Shown in pieces: positions 27,526-36,858 of a stretch of 64,000 nucleotides of DNA. Position numbers and translations under genes: made by a program. The DNA comes from Alteromonadaceae bacterium (lineage in GTDB: Bacteria > Pseudomonadota > Gammaproteobacteria > Enterobacterales > Alteromonadaceae). Numbering within the stretch: the first letter of the stretch is position 1; every line of letters starts with the position of its first letter. The notes under the pieces were generated by a model that was not told the origin of the DNA, did no database searches, and was given only the letters and a program-made list of their open reading frames with translations. The stretch spans positions 1 through 64,000 of the forward strand of contig JALUXV010000226.1 in the NCBI GenBank assembly GCA_027013165.1, read 5' to 3'.

Positions 27526-30201
27526 ATGACTGATATGATGCACCAAGATGTAGATCCCAACGAAACTAAAGAGTGGATTGATGCGCTAGAGTCGGTTTTA
27601 GAAGAGGAAGGCGTAGAACGCGCTCACTATTTACTCGAAAAACTTATTGATAAAGCTCGTCGAAGCGGAGCGCATTTACCGTATGACGCTACTACTGCCT
27701 ACATCAATACTATCCCTGCGGCGCAAGAGCCAAAAATGCCTGGTGACTTGACCATCGAAGCGCGCATCCGTGCCGCTATTCGTTGGAACGCATTGATGAT
27801 TGTGTTGCGTGCATCTAAGAAAAACCTTGAGCTTGGTGGTCACATTGGAAGCTTCGCATCATCGGCTATGTTTTACGATGTTGGTTTTAATCATTTCTTT
27901 AAAGCACCTAATGAGAACCAAGGCGGCGACTTCATTTTCGCACAAGGCCATATTTCTCCTGGCATTTATGCCCGCTCTTTCATGGAAGGCAACCTCACGG
28001 AAGAACAGTTAAACAACTTCCGTCAAGAATGTGCAGGCGACGGTCTATCGTCTTACCCCCATCCTCATTTGATGAAAGACTACTGGCAGTTCCCAACGGT
28101 ATCTATGGGCCTTGGCCCACTTCAAGCTATCTACACCGCTCGCTTCCTTAAATACCTAACGAACCGTGGTATTAAAGACTGTTCAGATCAACGTGTATAC
28201 TGCTACATGGGTGACGGCGAGTGTGATGAGCCAGAAAGCTTGGGTGCAATTGGTCTTGCGTCTCGAGAAGGTCTAGACAACCTTACTTTTGTTATCAACT
28301 GTAACCTTCAGCGCCTAGATGGCCCGGTACGTGGTAACGGTAAAATTATCCAAGAACTTGAAGGAACGTTCCGCGGCGCAGGTTGGGAAGTTGTGAAAGT
28401 TATCTGGGGTAGTTACTGGGATGAACTTCTAGCTCGTGATAAATCTGGCAAACTAGTTCAGCTGATGAGCGAAACAGTGGACGGTGAATACCAAAACTGT
28501 AAAGCCAAAGGCGGCAAGTACACCCGTGAAAACTTCTTCAACAAGTACCCTGAAACTGCTGCGCTGGTAGCAAACATGTCTGACGATGACATCTGGCGCT
28601 TGAACCGCGGTGGTCACGATCCAGTGAAAATGTATGCCGCTTATCAAAAAGCGATTGATACCAAAGGTCGTCCAACGGTAATTCTTGCTAAAACCGTTAA
28701 AGGTTTTGGTTTAGGTCAGTCGGGTGAAGCGCAAAACGTGGCGCACAACGTTAAGAAAATGGACGTTGATTCAATTAAAGCCTTCCGTGACCGCTTCAAC
28801 ATTCCTGTAGCAGACGACAAGATTGCTGATCTGCCTTATTTCAAGTTTGATGATGACAGCGAAGAAATGAAGTACCTTCGCGCCCGTCGTGAAGCCTTAG
28901 GCGGATACCTTCCTGCTCGTCGCGAGCAAGCAGAAGAGCAGCTTGAAATTCCAGAACTAAGTGCATTCGATGCAATCCTGAAAGGTTCAGGCGAACGTCA
29001 AGTGTCATCAACAATGACCTTCGTACGTGTGCTTAATGCCCTATTGAAAGACAAGAAAATTGGTAAGCGTATTGTTCCAATTATTCCTGATGAAGCCCGT
29101 ACCTTCGGTATGGAAGGCTTGTTCCGTCAGGTAGGTATTTACGCCAATGAAGGTCAAAAATACGTACCTCAAGATGCTGACCAAGTTGCTTACTATCGCG
29201 AAGACAAAAAAGGTCAGGTGCTACAAGAAGGTATTAACGAATTAGGTGCAATGGCATCTTGGGTTGCGTCAGGTACGTCTTATTCGACGTGCAACGCTAC
29301 TACTATTCCGTTCTATATTTATTACTCAATGTTTGGTTTCCAACGTGTTGGTGATCTTGCATGGGCAGCGGGTGATAGCCAAGCACGCGGTTTCCTATTA
29401 GGTGCAACGGCAGGTAGAACAACACTTAATGGTGAAGGTTTGCAGCACCAAGATGGTCATTCCCATGTGCAAGCTAACCTGATTCCTAACTGTATTACCT
29501 ACGACCCAACTTACGGTTACGAAGTTGCAGTTATCGTTCAAGACGGTCTACGTCGCATGTACGGTAACAATGAAAATATTTTCTACTACCTAACCTTGAT
29601 GAACGAGAACTATCAGCACCCTGCTATGCCAGAAGGTGAAAATATTGCTGAGCAAATCATCAAAGGTATCTACAAATTAGAGCGTGTTGAGGCTGCCAAG
29701 TCTAAACTTAATGTTCAATTAATGGGTTCAGGTACTATCTTGAACGAAGTGCGTAAAGCAGCACAAATTCTTGCTGAAGACTACAAGGTGTCTTCTGACG
29801 TTTACTCGGTAACCTCATTCAACGAGCTGGCTCGTGAAGGTCAAGACGTTGAGCGTTTCAACATGCTTAACCCAGAAGCAGAGCAAAAAGTCCCTTACAT
29901 TGGTCAGATTATTACCAAAGAAGCAGGTCCTGCGATTTCTGCGACTGACTATGTGAAGAACTACTCTGACCAAGTACGTGCGTTCATCGATACAGAATAC
30001 CGCTGCCTAGGTACAGATGGTTTTGGTCGAAGCGATAGCCGTGAAAATCTACGTACTCACTTTGAAGTAAACGCGTCATATATCGTGGTTGCATCACTTT
30101 ACGAATTAGCTCAACGCGGTGACGTCGAGAAAAAAGTGGTAGCAGAAGCCATCAAGCGATTTGATATTAACGCTGAAAAACTTAACCCACTTTACGCGTA
30201 A
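27526..30201 (+). CDS. aceE: Pyruvate dehydrogenase E1 component (homodimeric)
   Basis: Thiamine-diphosphate enzyme that decarboxylates pyruvate and passes the acetyl group to the lipoyl arms of E2. The 891-residue product matches the homodimeric gammaproteobacterial type (887 in E. coli). The ThDP-binding motif runs from GDGECDEPESLG (about residue 230) to NCNLQRLDGPVRGN, and the transketolase-like second half contains the IPIIPDEARTFGMEG and EGLQHQDGHSH motifs. It is followed after 22 bases by aceF. Control is expected through PdhR. Confidence 0.98.
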   Translation: MTDMMHQDVDPNETKEWIDALESVLEEEGVERAHYLLEKLIDKARRSGAHLPYDATTAYINTIPAAQEPKMPGDLTIEARIRAAIRWNALMIVLRASKKNLELGGHIGSFASSAMFYDVGFNHFFKAPNENQGGDFIFAQGHISPGIYARSFMEGNLTEEQLNNFRQECAGDGLSSYPHPHLMKDYWQFPTVSMGLGPLQAIYTARFLKYLTNRGIKDCSDQRVYCYMGDGECDEPESLGAIGLASREGLDNLTFVINCNLQRLDGPVRGNGKIIQELEGTFRGAGWEVVKVIWGSYWDELLARDKSGKLVQLMSETVDGEYQNCKAKGGKYTRENFFNKYPETAALVANMSDDDIWRLNRGGHDPVKMYAAYQKAIDTKGRPTVILAKTVKGFGLGQSGEAQNVAHNVKKMDVDSIKAFRDRFNIPVADDKIADLPYFKFDDDSEEMKYLRARREALGGYLPARREQAEEQLEIPELSAFDAILKGSGERQVSSTMTFVRVLNALLKDKKIGKRIVPIIPDEARTFGMEGLFRQVGIYANEGQKYVPQDADQVAYYREDKKGQVLQEGINELGAMASWVASGTSYSTCNATTIPFYIYYSMFGFQRVGDLAWAAGDSQARGFLLGATAGRTTLNGEGLQHQDGHSHVQANLIPNCITYDPTYGYEVAVIVQDGLRRMYGNNENIFYYLTLMNENYQHPAMPEGENIAEQIIKGIYKLERVEAAKSKLNVQLMGSGTILNEVRKAAQILAEDYKVSSDVYSVTSFNELAREGQDVERFNMLNPEAEQKVPYIGQIITKEAGPAISATDYVKNYSDQVRAFIDTEYRCLGTDGFGRSDSRENLRTHFEVNASYIVVASLYELAQRGDVEKKVVAEAIKRFDINAEKLNPLYA

Positions 30202-30223
30202 GCCAAATTAAGGGATTTTACAT

Positions 30224-32236
30224 ATGTCAGATATTCAAAAGATTATCGTACCTGATGTAGGCGGTGACGAAGTTGAAGTTATCGAACTCTGTGTTGCCGT
30301 GGGCGACAGCATTGAGGCAGACGAGGGCGTTGTTACTGTTGAAAGTGACAAGGCATCAATGGACATCCCAGCGCCCTTTGAAGGTGAGATTGTAAGCCTG
30401 ACAGTATCTGTAGGCGATAAAATCAAAGAAGGCGATGTGATTGGTGAAATGAAAGTCGCAGGTGGTGATACTGCGTCAGAAGCGTCGTCTTCAGACGACG
30501 CTGCCAGTGCTTCACCGGCAGAACCGAAAGTTGAAGCACCAGCACAAGCGGCGCCAACGGAACAAAGCTCGCCAGCTGCTGCGCCAGCCGCTTCTGGTGC
30601 AAGCGAAGTGATTGAAGTTGCTGTTCCAGATATAGGTGAAGACGGCGAAGTTGACGTTATCGATGTATTGGTTTCAGTAGGCGACACCATTGAAAAAGAA
30701 GATGGTCTTATCACGCTTGAAACTGATAAAGCGACGATGGACGTTCCTTCTACACACGCAGGTACAGTAAAAGAAGTATTTATTAGTACTGGCGACAAAG
30801 TGAAAGAAGGCGTTGTAGTAATCAAACTTGAGATCGCTGGCTCTGGTTCAGCGCCAACTGAATCTGCACCAACCGCAGCTGCACCTGTTGCACAGGAAAG
30901 CGCGGCTCCAGCGCCCGTAGTAGCCAGCAGTGAAACTATTGAAGTCGCAGTACCTGATATTGGTGAAGACGGCGAAGTTGATGTTATCGATGTCTTAGTA
31001 TCGGTTGGCGATTCGGTTGAAAAAGAAGACGGCCTAATAACCCTAGAAACTGATAAAGCGACAATGGATGTACCTTCTACTCATGCAGGTACTATCAAAG
31101 AAGTTTATATCAGCACGGGTGATAAAGTTAAGCAGGGTACTTTGGTAGTGAAGCTTGAAACTAGCGGTGGTTCATCATCGCAAGCTGCGCCAGCGCCAGC
31201 ACCTGTTGCTGAAAAGCCAGTGGAACAACCTGCCCCAGCACCTAAGCCATCGGCACCACAAGCGAGTGCTCCAGTATCTGCTGCTCCAGCGGCAAAAGGC
31301 AATGGCAAAGCCCACGCATCACCGTCAGTTCGTCGTGTTGCTCGTGAGTTTGGTGTAGACCTTACGCTAGTTAACGGCACTGGACCTAAAAACCGTATTC
31401 TGAAAGAAGACGTTCAAGCTTATGTTAAAGCTGAATTGGCTAAGCCGCGCACAACAGCTGCCGCAGCAAGCGCGCCTGTAGGCGATAACGTGCTTCAAAT
31501 TGTACCGGTTAAGCCTGTTGACCACAGCAAATTTGGCGATATCGAAGAGCAGAAGCTTTCTCGTATTCAAAAGATTTCTGGTCCGTTCTTACACCGTAAT
31601 TGGGCGACTATCCCCCACGTTACACAGTTTGACGAAGCAGATATCACTGATGTTGAAGCGTTCCGCAAAGAGCAAAACGCTTACCATGCGAAGATTAAGT
31701 CTGGCCTTAAAATCACGCCTCTTGTATTCGTGATGAAGGCAGTAGCTAAAGCGCTTGAAAAATACGAGCTATTTAACTCGTCACTGTCTGATGACGGCGA
31801 GAGCTTAATCATTAAGAAGTTTATCAACATTGGTATTGCTGTTGAAACACCGGGCGGCCTAGTAGTACCGGTTATTCGTGATGTAAATAAGAAAGGTATT
31901 GAGCAGTTGTCTCAAGAACTTATCGAAATATCTAAGAAAGCCCGTGACGGCAAGCTTAAGGCTGCTGACATGCAGGGTGGTACATTCACCATCTCGAGCC
32001 TGGGCGGAATTGGTGGTACTGCGTTTACACCTATTGTAAATGCGCCAGAAGTCGCCATATTAGGTGTGTCTAAGTCTGAGATGAAGCCAAAGTGGAATGG
32101 TAAAGAATTTGAGCCGCGCTTAATGGTGCCGTTAAGCCTATCTTATGACCACCGAGTCATTGATGGGGCGGTAGGTGCAAGATTCTCTACTGAGATTGCA
32201 GCAAACCTTACTGACTTACGCAGAATCATACTTTAA
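30224..32236 (+). CDS. aceF: Pyruvate dehydrogenase E2, dihydrolipoyl acetyltransferase with three lipoyl domains
   Basis: Core of the pyruvate dehydrogenase complex. The 670 residues show three lipoyl domains with lipoylated lysines K43 (ESDKASMD), K169 and K279 (both ETDKATMD), joined by Ala/Pro-rich linkers; a peripheral-subunit-binding domain (about 364-401, ASPSVRRVAREFGVD); and a catalytic domain ending in the SYDHRVIDGAVG motif. Lipoyl domains 2 and 3 are almost identical in protein sequence but differ at many synonymous positions, while domain 1 is clearly divergent. E. coli AceF (630 residues) also has three lipoyl domains. Confidence 0.98.
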   Translation: MSDIQKIIVPDVGGDEVEVIELCVAVGDSIEADEGVVTVESDKASMDIPAPFEGEIVSLTVSVGDKIKEGDVIGEMKVAGGDTASEASSSDDAASASPAEPKVEAPAQAAPTEQSSPAAAPAASGASEVIEVAVPDIGEDGEVDVIDVLVSVGDTIEKEDGLITLETDKATMDVPSTHAGTVKEVFISTGDKVKEGVVVIKLEIAGSGSAPTESAPTAAAPVAQESAAPAPVVASSETIEVAVPDIGEDGEVDVIDVLVSVGDSVEKEDGLITLETDKATMDVPSTHAGTIKEVYISTGDKVKQGTLVVKLETSGGSSSQAAPAPAPVAEKPVEQPAPAPKPSAPQASAPVSAAPAAKGNGKAHASPSVRRVAREFGVDLTLVNGTGPKNRILKEDVQAYVKAELAKPRTTAAAASAPVGDNVLQIVPVKPVDHSKFGDIEEQKLSRIQKISGPFLHRNWATIPHVTQFDEADITDVEAFRKEQNAYHAKIKSGLKITPLVFVMKAVAKALEKYELFNSSLSDDGESLIIKKFINIGIAVETPGGLVVPVIRDVNKKGIEQLSQELIEISKKARDGKLKAADMQGGTFTISSLGGIGGTAFTPIVNAPEVAILGVSKSEMKPKWNGKEFEPRLMVPLSLSYDHRVIDGAVGARFSTEIAANLTDLRRIIL

Positions 32237-32243
32237 ATAAAAG

Positions 32244-32287
32244 GTCGAAAAAGTTTACAATATCAGTAACATTTTCGACTATTTTAT
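32244..32287 (+). terminator. Hairpin after aceF
   Basis: GTCGAAAA (32244-32251) pairs with TTTTCGAC (32272-32279) around a 20-base loop, followed by TATTTTAT. The long loop makes it a weak terminator; partial read-through into lpd is likely. Confidence 0.5.
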
Positions 32288-32308
32288 ACGCCCATTTTGT
32301 GGCATTTC

Positions 32309-32341
32309 GGTTATGCTATTACACAAATTAATAGCATAACC
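32309..32341 (+). promoter_or_regulatory. Perfect 12-bp inverted repeat in the lpd leader
   Basis: GGTTATGCTATT (32309-32320) is exactly complementary to AATAGCATAACC (32330-32341) with a 9-base loop, 26 bases upstream of the lpd ATG. It could be an operator, since lpd usually has a separate promoter serving other dehydrogenases, or a leader hairpin near the ribosome site. No T run follows. Confidence 0.6.
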
Positions 32342-32367
32342 CTACAAGAACAGGACTGAGGTTCACG

Positions 32368-33789
32368 ATGAGCGAAATTAAAACGCAATTAGTGGTATTA
32401 GGGGGCGGACCTGGCGGCTATTCAGCTGCATTCCGTGCAGCCGATTTAGGCATTGAAACAGTTATCGTAGATTCACGGGACACCCTAGGTGGTGTTTGTT
32501 TGAACGTGGGTTGTATTCCGTCAAAAGCATTGCTTCACGTTGCTAAAGTTATCAAAGAAGCAAAGCATCTATCTGCTCACGGCGTTACGTTTGGTGAACC
32601 AACGTTCGACCTAGATAAAATTCGCGCGTACAAAGATGGCGTTGTAAGTCAGTTAACCAAAGGCTTAGGCGGCATGTCTAAAATGCGTAAGGTTAAGCAC
32701 GTTCAAGGCTACGGAAAATTCACTGGCAGTAATGCTTTGGAAGTGACTGCGGCTGACGGTTCTACTACAACGGTCACTTTCGAAAACGCAATCATTGCCG
32801 CAGGTTCTGAGCCTGTATCTCTGCCTTTCATCCCAGAAGATGATCGCGTAATTGATTCAACTGGCGCGCTTGAAATGAAAGACGTTCCAGAAAAAATGTT
32901 GGTACTTGGTGGCGGAATCATCGGCCTAGAAATGGGTACGGTATACGAAGCACTAGGTTCGAACATTGACGTGGTTGAGTTCTTAGACCAGCTAATTCCT
33001 GCTGCTGACAAAGACATCATGAAAGTCTTCATGAAAGACTACAAAGACAAGTTTAACATCATGCTAGAAACCAAAGTGACTGCGGTTGAAGCAAAAGACG
33101 ACGGCTTGTATGTATCATTTGAAGGCAAAAACGCTCCAGCTGAGCAAGTGCGCTATGACAAAGTGCTAGTAGCGGTTGGTCGACGTCCAAACGGTAAACT
33201 TATCGGCGCTGAAGCTGCTGGTGTTGCGGTTGACGAGCGTGGATTCATTAACGTTGACAAACAACTTCGCACTAACGTTAATCACATTTTTGCTATTGGT
33301 GATCTAGTGGGTCAACCAATGCTTGCTCACAAAGCGGTGCACGAAGGTCACGTTGCTGCTGAAGTTATTGCTGGTAAGAAGCACTACTTCGACCCACGTT
33401 CAATTCCATCGGTGGCTTACACTGAGCCAGAAGTTGCTTGGGTTGGTCTTACTGAGAAAGAAGCGAAAGAGCAAGGTGTTAACTACGAAGCGTCTGTGTT
33501 CCCATGGGCAGCATCAGGCCGTGCAATTGCGTCAGATGCAACAAACGGTATGACTAAGATGATCTTCGACAAAGACACTGGCCGTGTTATCGGTGGTGCG
33601 ATTGTTGGTACCAATGCTGGCGAGCTTTTAGGTGAGATTGGTCTTGCAGTTGAAATGGGCGCAGATGCAGAAGATGTTGGTCTTACTGTACATGCTCACC
33701 CAACGCTTTACGAATCAGTAGGCCTTGCAGCTGAAATTTTTGAAGGTAGCATTACCGATTTGCCGAACCCTAAGGCGAAAAAGAAGTAA
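32368..33789 (+). CDS. lpd: Dihydrolipoamide dehydrogenase (E3)
   Basis: FAD-dependent enzyme that reoxidises lipoyl groups of pyruvate and 2-oxoglutarate dehydrogenases. The 473-residue protein has the FAD-binding VVLGGGPGGYSAAFRAAD, the redox-active pair C44/C49 in GGVCLNVGCIPSK, the NAD-binding LGGGIIGLEMG, and the C-terminal HAHPTLYESV with the catalytic His-Glu dyad. Length equals E. coli Lpd (474). It completes the pdhR-aceE-aceF-lpd order and is followed by a strong terminator. Confidence 0.98.
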   Translation: MSEIKTQLVVLGGGPGGYSAAFRAADLGIETVIVDSRDTLGGVCLNVGCIPSKALLHVAKVIKEAKHLSAHGVTFGEPTFDLDKIRAYKDGVVSQLTKGLGGMSKMRKVKHVQGYGKFTGSNALEVTAADGSTTTVTFENAIIAAGSEPVSLPFIPEDDRVIDSTGALEMKDVPEKMLVLGGGIIGLEMGTVYEALGSNIDVVEFLDQLIPAADKDIMKVFMKDYKDKFNIMLETKVTAVEAKDDGLYVSFEGKNAPAEQVRYDKVLVAVGRRPNGKLIGAEAAGVAVDERGFINVDKQLRTNVNHIFAIGDLVGQPMLAHKAVHEGHVAAEVIAGKKHYFDPRSIPSVAYTEPEVAWVGLTEKEAKEQGVNYEASVFPWAASGRAIASDATNGMTKMIFDKDTGRVIGGAIVGTNAGELLGEIGLAVEMGADAEDVGLTVHAHPTLYESVGLAAEIFEGSITDLPNPKAKKK

Positions 33790-33810
33790 TTTCTTCTGAA
33801 TAGTTACATG

Positions 33811-33840
33811 AAAAGGCCAGTCGAGAGATTGGCCTTTTTT
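33811..33840. terminator. Bidirectional terminator between lpd and the convergent hydrolase gene
   Basis: AAAAGGCCA pairs with TGGCCTTTTTT (33811-33840) around a short loop, with T runs on both strands. It sits between the stop codons of lpd and the leftward hydrolase gene. Confidence 0.9.
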
Positions 33841-33841
33841 G

Positions 33842-35143
33842 TTAGGCACCGGTTAATAGCTTTGCTTGCTGAATAGATTCAATATGATGTCTTAAGAACA
33901 GTGAAGCAATGTCAAAGGACACAGAACCAAAGTCCCAAAAGTGCTCGGTTTTTGCATTGATATTCACCGCTACGGCCATGTTGTAATCAGGGATAACCAT
34001 AAGCCAGCTTTGTGCACCTCTTGAAACACCGCCATGGTTGGCCTGAAAGAGCCTACCTATGCCTTCGCCAAAGTCTGACTCCCTTACCCGCCAACCAATA
34101 GCGTAACCTTGTTCGTTAACCTGTCCATCATTTAGTGTTTGCGGTGTCCAAAAAGCACTTCTTGTTGAAGCGCTAACAAAGTTATTGCTATTAAACCCAA
34201 TACCTAGTCTTACTAAATCAGATGACGTCGAAATAAATCCTCCTCCTGCAAGCCTGTGACTTAAGTCAACGTCTCTCCACGGTTTGACTAGCTCTCCTTT
34301 ATCGTCTTTGTGCCAATAGAAGGTCACTAGGTTTTCTGCCAACGAATTATCACTGTTCGATTCTTCCTGCGCATAGGTGTGTTGCATACCTAAAGGTTGA
34401 AGTACTTCTTTGCGCATTGCATATTGAAACTGGGTGTTGGTACTTTCTTGCATAACTGCGCTCAGTAATACCGTCCCTAAACTTGAGTAACTAAATGCTT
34501 CACCTGGAGAAAATAACAGTTCACTTTCGTCGAACAAGCGTGTTGCATCCGCTACATTGGTGTAGTGGGTGTTCAGCGAAATAGAGCGATAGAGACCATC
34601 AAATTCGGTGTTTTCTCCGTAATGTGGAATGCCAGCCATATGAGAGGCTAGCTGACGTGGAGTTATATTTTGCCATTTTGGATTTAGCTGACCTACTGGA
34701 TACGTGGATATTGGGGTATCTAAAGTAAGAGCGTTTTTGTCAACTAACCTTGCAAGTAATGCCGACGTTAGTGCTTTTGATGTACTCCCAATGCGAAAAA
34801 CAGACCTTGTGGTCATTGGTACTTCGCGCTCAATATCCGCCCATCCAGAAGCACCTGCCCATACTAACTTTCCATTGATTGCCACAGCGGCTGAAATACC
34901 TGGGCTATTAATGCCTCGTCTGTGAGATTCAATTTGCGCTACTGCTAGTTCACCTTGCGTTACAAAATCTTCATCGAAGACTATGCTATCTGTTGGACCA
35001 GAATTGGGAACATGAATATATGAAGCGCCAAGCATGGGGGCTTCATGGCGATGAGCATAAAACTGATACACAGGCATCAGAAAGTAGGTAATTAGGGCAA
35101 TAATGATAGCTAGTGCGATCAATAGACGTTTCATGAAGTTCAC
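33842..35143 (-). CDS. Class-C beta-lactamase-like serine hydrolase, membrane-anchored
   Basis: The 433-residue protein has an N-terminal hydrophobic helix (about 5-25) and a serine-hydrolase domain of the beta-lactamase/D-Ala-D-Ala carboxypeptidase fold. Motif 1 SxxK is STSK (in RIGSTSKALTSALLARL), motif 2 is YSS (FSYSSLGTVLL) and motif 3 is HGG (QANHGGVSRG), the pattern of LACTB/EstB-like esterases and peptidases rather than true AmpC (YxN, KTG). The active site should face the periplasm. Substrate is unknown. A 7TM-AraC regulator lies just upstream on the same strand, so the two may form a unit. Confidence 0.85.
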   Translation of the reverse strand: MNFMKRLLIALAIIIALITYFLMPVYQFYAHRHEAPMLGASYIHVPNSGPTDSIVFDEDFVTQGELAVAQIESHRRGINSPGISAAVAINGKLVWAGASGWADIEREVPMTTRSVFRIGSTSKALTSALLARLVDKNALTLDTPISTYPVGQLNPKWQNITPRQLASHMAGIPHYGENTEFDGLYRSISLNTHYTNVADATRLFDESELLFSPGEAFSYSSLGTVLLSAVMQESTNTQFQYAMRKEVLQPLGMQHTYAQEESNSDNSLAENLVTFYWHKDDKGELVKPWRDVDLSHRLAGGGFISTSSDLVRLGIGFNSNNFVSASTRSAFWTPQTLNDGQVNEQGYAIGWRVRESDFGEGIGRLFQANHGGVSRGAQSWLMVIPDYNMAVAVNINAKTEHFWDFGSVSFDIASLFLRHHIESIQQAKLLTGA

Positions 35144-35209
35144 TCCTAAAAAAGAGTGGATAAGTTACATTTAGTGCTTCACGTTCGTCTTATCATTATT
35201 GAAAACATC

Positions 35210-35231
35210 TGCGCATTTTTGAAAATGCGCA
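35210..35231. promoter_or_regulatory. Near-perfect 22-bp palindrome upstream of the serine hydrolase gene
   Basis: TGCGCATTTT (35210-35219) and AAAATGCGCA (35222-35231) are exact complements separated by TG. The site lies 66 bases before the hydrolase start and 44 bases past the AraC-type gene's stop. It may be an operator or a terminator stem for the upstream gene; the lack of a T run on the minus strand favours an operator. Confidence 0.5.
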
Positions 35232-35275
35232 AAAATAGTAAATTTTTCAGATTATTAGTTAGCCTTTGTTATCCG

Positions 35276-36307
35276 CTAACTGTGTGATTTCCGATATTCA
35301 GAAGGGGTCACCCCGGTGAATTCTTTGAATGCCCTATTGAAAGAGGCGATAGAGTTGAATCCTGCATTTAGCGCGTGGGTGAGTATAGGAATAGATCTAT
35401 CCTGCTGAATTAGCTTTTCACATACCAAAGGGATCCTGTAGCTATTGAGAAACTTTGAAAAGTTATCGAACCCCATTTCTACGTTGATTAGCTTCCGTAA
35501 TTGATGGTCAGGTAACGCCATGGCTTCGGCCATTTTCGAGACGGTCAATTCACTTTGGCAGAAGAACTCTGGTTGCATTAGTTGCATTAATTTTTCGACT
35601 TTTGGGTTGAGAGAGTGGGGGCTTATATTCTGTTTATCAACAATATTAGTTTGTGTTGCACTGTGACTCTCAATAAAACGAAGGGCGAAAAATGCTGTGA
35701 GGACAAACATGAGCAACGCATTAATTACGCTAAACAGCCAATGATCTTTTATTGAGTAAAAAAATATCTCAACCAAAGTTAGACACAGTGAATATACGCC
35801 AATGATAATGATGGTTTGCAACCTAAAGCCACGTCTGCTCTCATCAAGGTCTTCCTTGTAGTCTCTTAGGGCATCGACAACAATGTAGAAGAGTATAAAC
35901 ATACCGATCACATGATTAATGTCATGAAAAATGCCACGCCCCTGATACACAAAGAAAAACAAGGTTAACCAAGCAAGCCAAATACACAACACAACTCTGA
36001 ACAACATGGAAAGGCTGAGGAAAAATGATTTTTTGTGCACTTTTTGCCAATACACTGCAAACAAACTATAGGCCGTAAGGTCTGTGAGGAGTAACAGTAA
36101 AGGCCGAGTCCAACCGTATATGTGGTTTTCTATAGGAGCGGTCAATAGAATGTACGCCGCCAAGCAGCTAGCAAGCGCTACATTTGAAAGTATCTGAGGA
36201 GTAAACTTGATTGTCATAAACCCAATCAGACACAAAATGCCAACAGCTTGGAAGCGAAACAGTAAATCAATAAGTTGTACAAGCGAAAGCGTAATATCGA
36301 GTTGCAT
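35276..36307 (-). CDS. Multi-pass membrane AraC-family regulator
   Basis: The 343-residue protein has about seven N-terminal hydrophobic segments (residues roughly 5-205) and a C-terminal AraC DNA-binding domain (about 240-343) with two helix-turn-helix units: LTVSKMAEAMALPDHQLRKLIN and the signature ALNAGFNSIASFNRAFKEFTGVTPSEYRK. Such 7TM-AraC proteins are membrane sensors that bind DNA directly. I chose the ATG at 36307; the frame stays open to a TTG at 36346. The immediate downstream neighbour is the serine hydrolase, a likely but unproven target. Confidence 0.85.
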   Translation of the reverse strand: MQLDITLSLVQLIDLLFRFQAVGILCLIGFMTIKFTPQILSNVALASCLAAYILLTAPIENHIYGWTRPLLLLLTDLTAYSLFAVYWQKVHKKSFFLSLSMLFRVVLCIWLAWLTLFFFVYQGRGIFHDINHVIGMFILFYIVVDALRDYKEDLDESRRGFRLQTIIIIGVYSLCLTLVEIFFYSIKDHWLFSVINALLMFVLTAFFALRFIESHSATQTNIVDKQNISPHSLNPKVEKLMQLMQPEFFCQSELTVSKMAEAMALPDHQLRKLINVEMGFDNFSKFLNSYRIPLVCEKLIQQDRSIPILTHALNAGFNSIASFNRAFKEFTGVTPSEYRKSHS

Positions 36308-36515
36308 ACTAACAAAATTAAACGGTAAGTAGATGAACGCTATCAAAAAGTCTCATCTAATTCGAGCCTAGAAAGCTAAGGTTAGTTGGTAATACTACCA
36401 CTTGGCTGTCTTATATTGTGTATAATCCACTATACATTTTTGCCAAATTCAAACTGGCATTTCTTTAATGTTGCATGTAGCTTTTAGTCTATCTCCGATT
36501 AATCCGGCGTAAACT

Positions 36516-36794
36516 ATGTCACAACAATCATCTCGTGCGTCCCAGCTGGAATTTTTTTCAATTCCAAGTCCGTGCGTTGGTGTTTGTGAATCAGGGCCTC
36601 GAGGATATTGCAAAGGTTGCTTCCGAAGCCGTGAAGAACGGTTGTATTGGTTGCAAATAGACGACAGTACACGACGCACCATAGTCAACGCTTGCCAGCG
36701 TCGTAAGAAAGCAGCACTAAGGCGAAATACAAAGCAGCTAGGCGATGAATTACCTTCAGAGTTGCCTGTACAAGCGAGCTTTTTTGATGAATAA
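36516..36794 (+). CDS. DUF1289 small cysteine-motif protein
   Basis: The 92-residue protein has the DUF1289 pattern PSPCVGVCESGPRGYCKGCFRS followed by REERLYW, with four cysteines that may bind a metal. The C-terminus is charged and variable. DUF1289 proteins are widespread in proteobacteria without an established function. A TATAAT-like element lies about 90 bases upstream. Confidence 0.85.
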   Translation: MSQQSSRASQLEFFSIPSPCVGVCESGPRGYCKGCFRSREERLYWLQIDDSTRRTIVNACQRRKKAALRRNTKQLGDELPSELPVQASFFDE

Positions 36795-36858
36795 GCGCCG
36801 GTTGTGACGTGCGTTTGGTAAATGAAATTTTAGATAACGTTAAACAGTGGATACTTGC

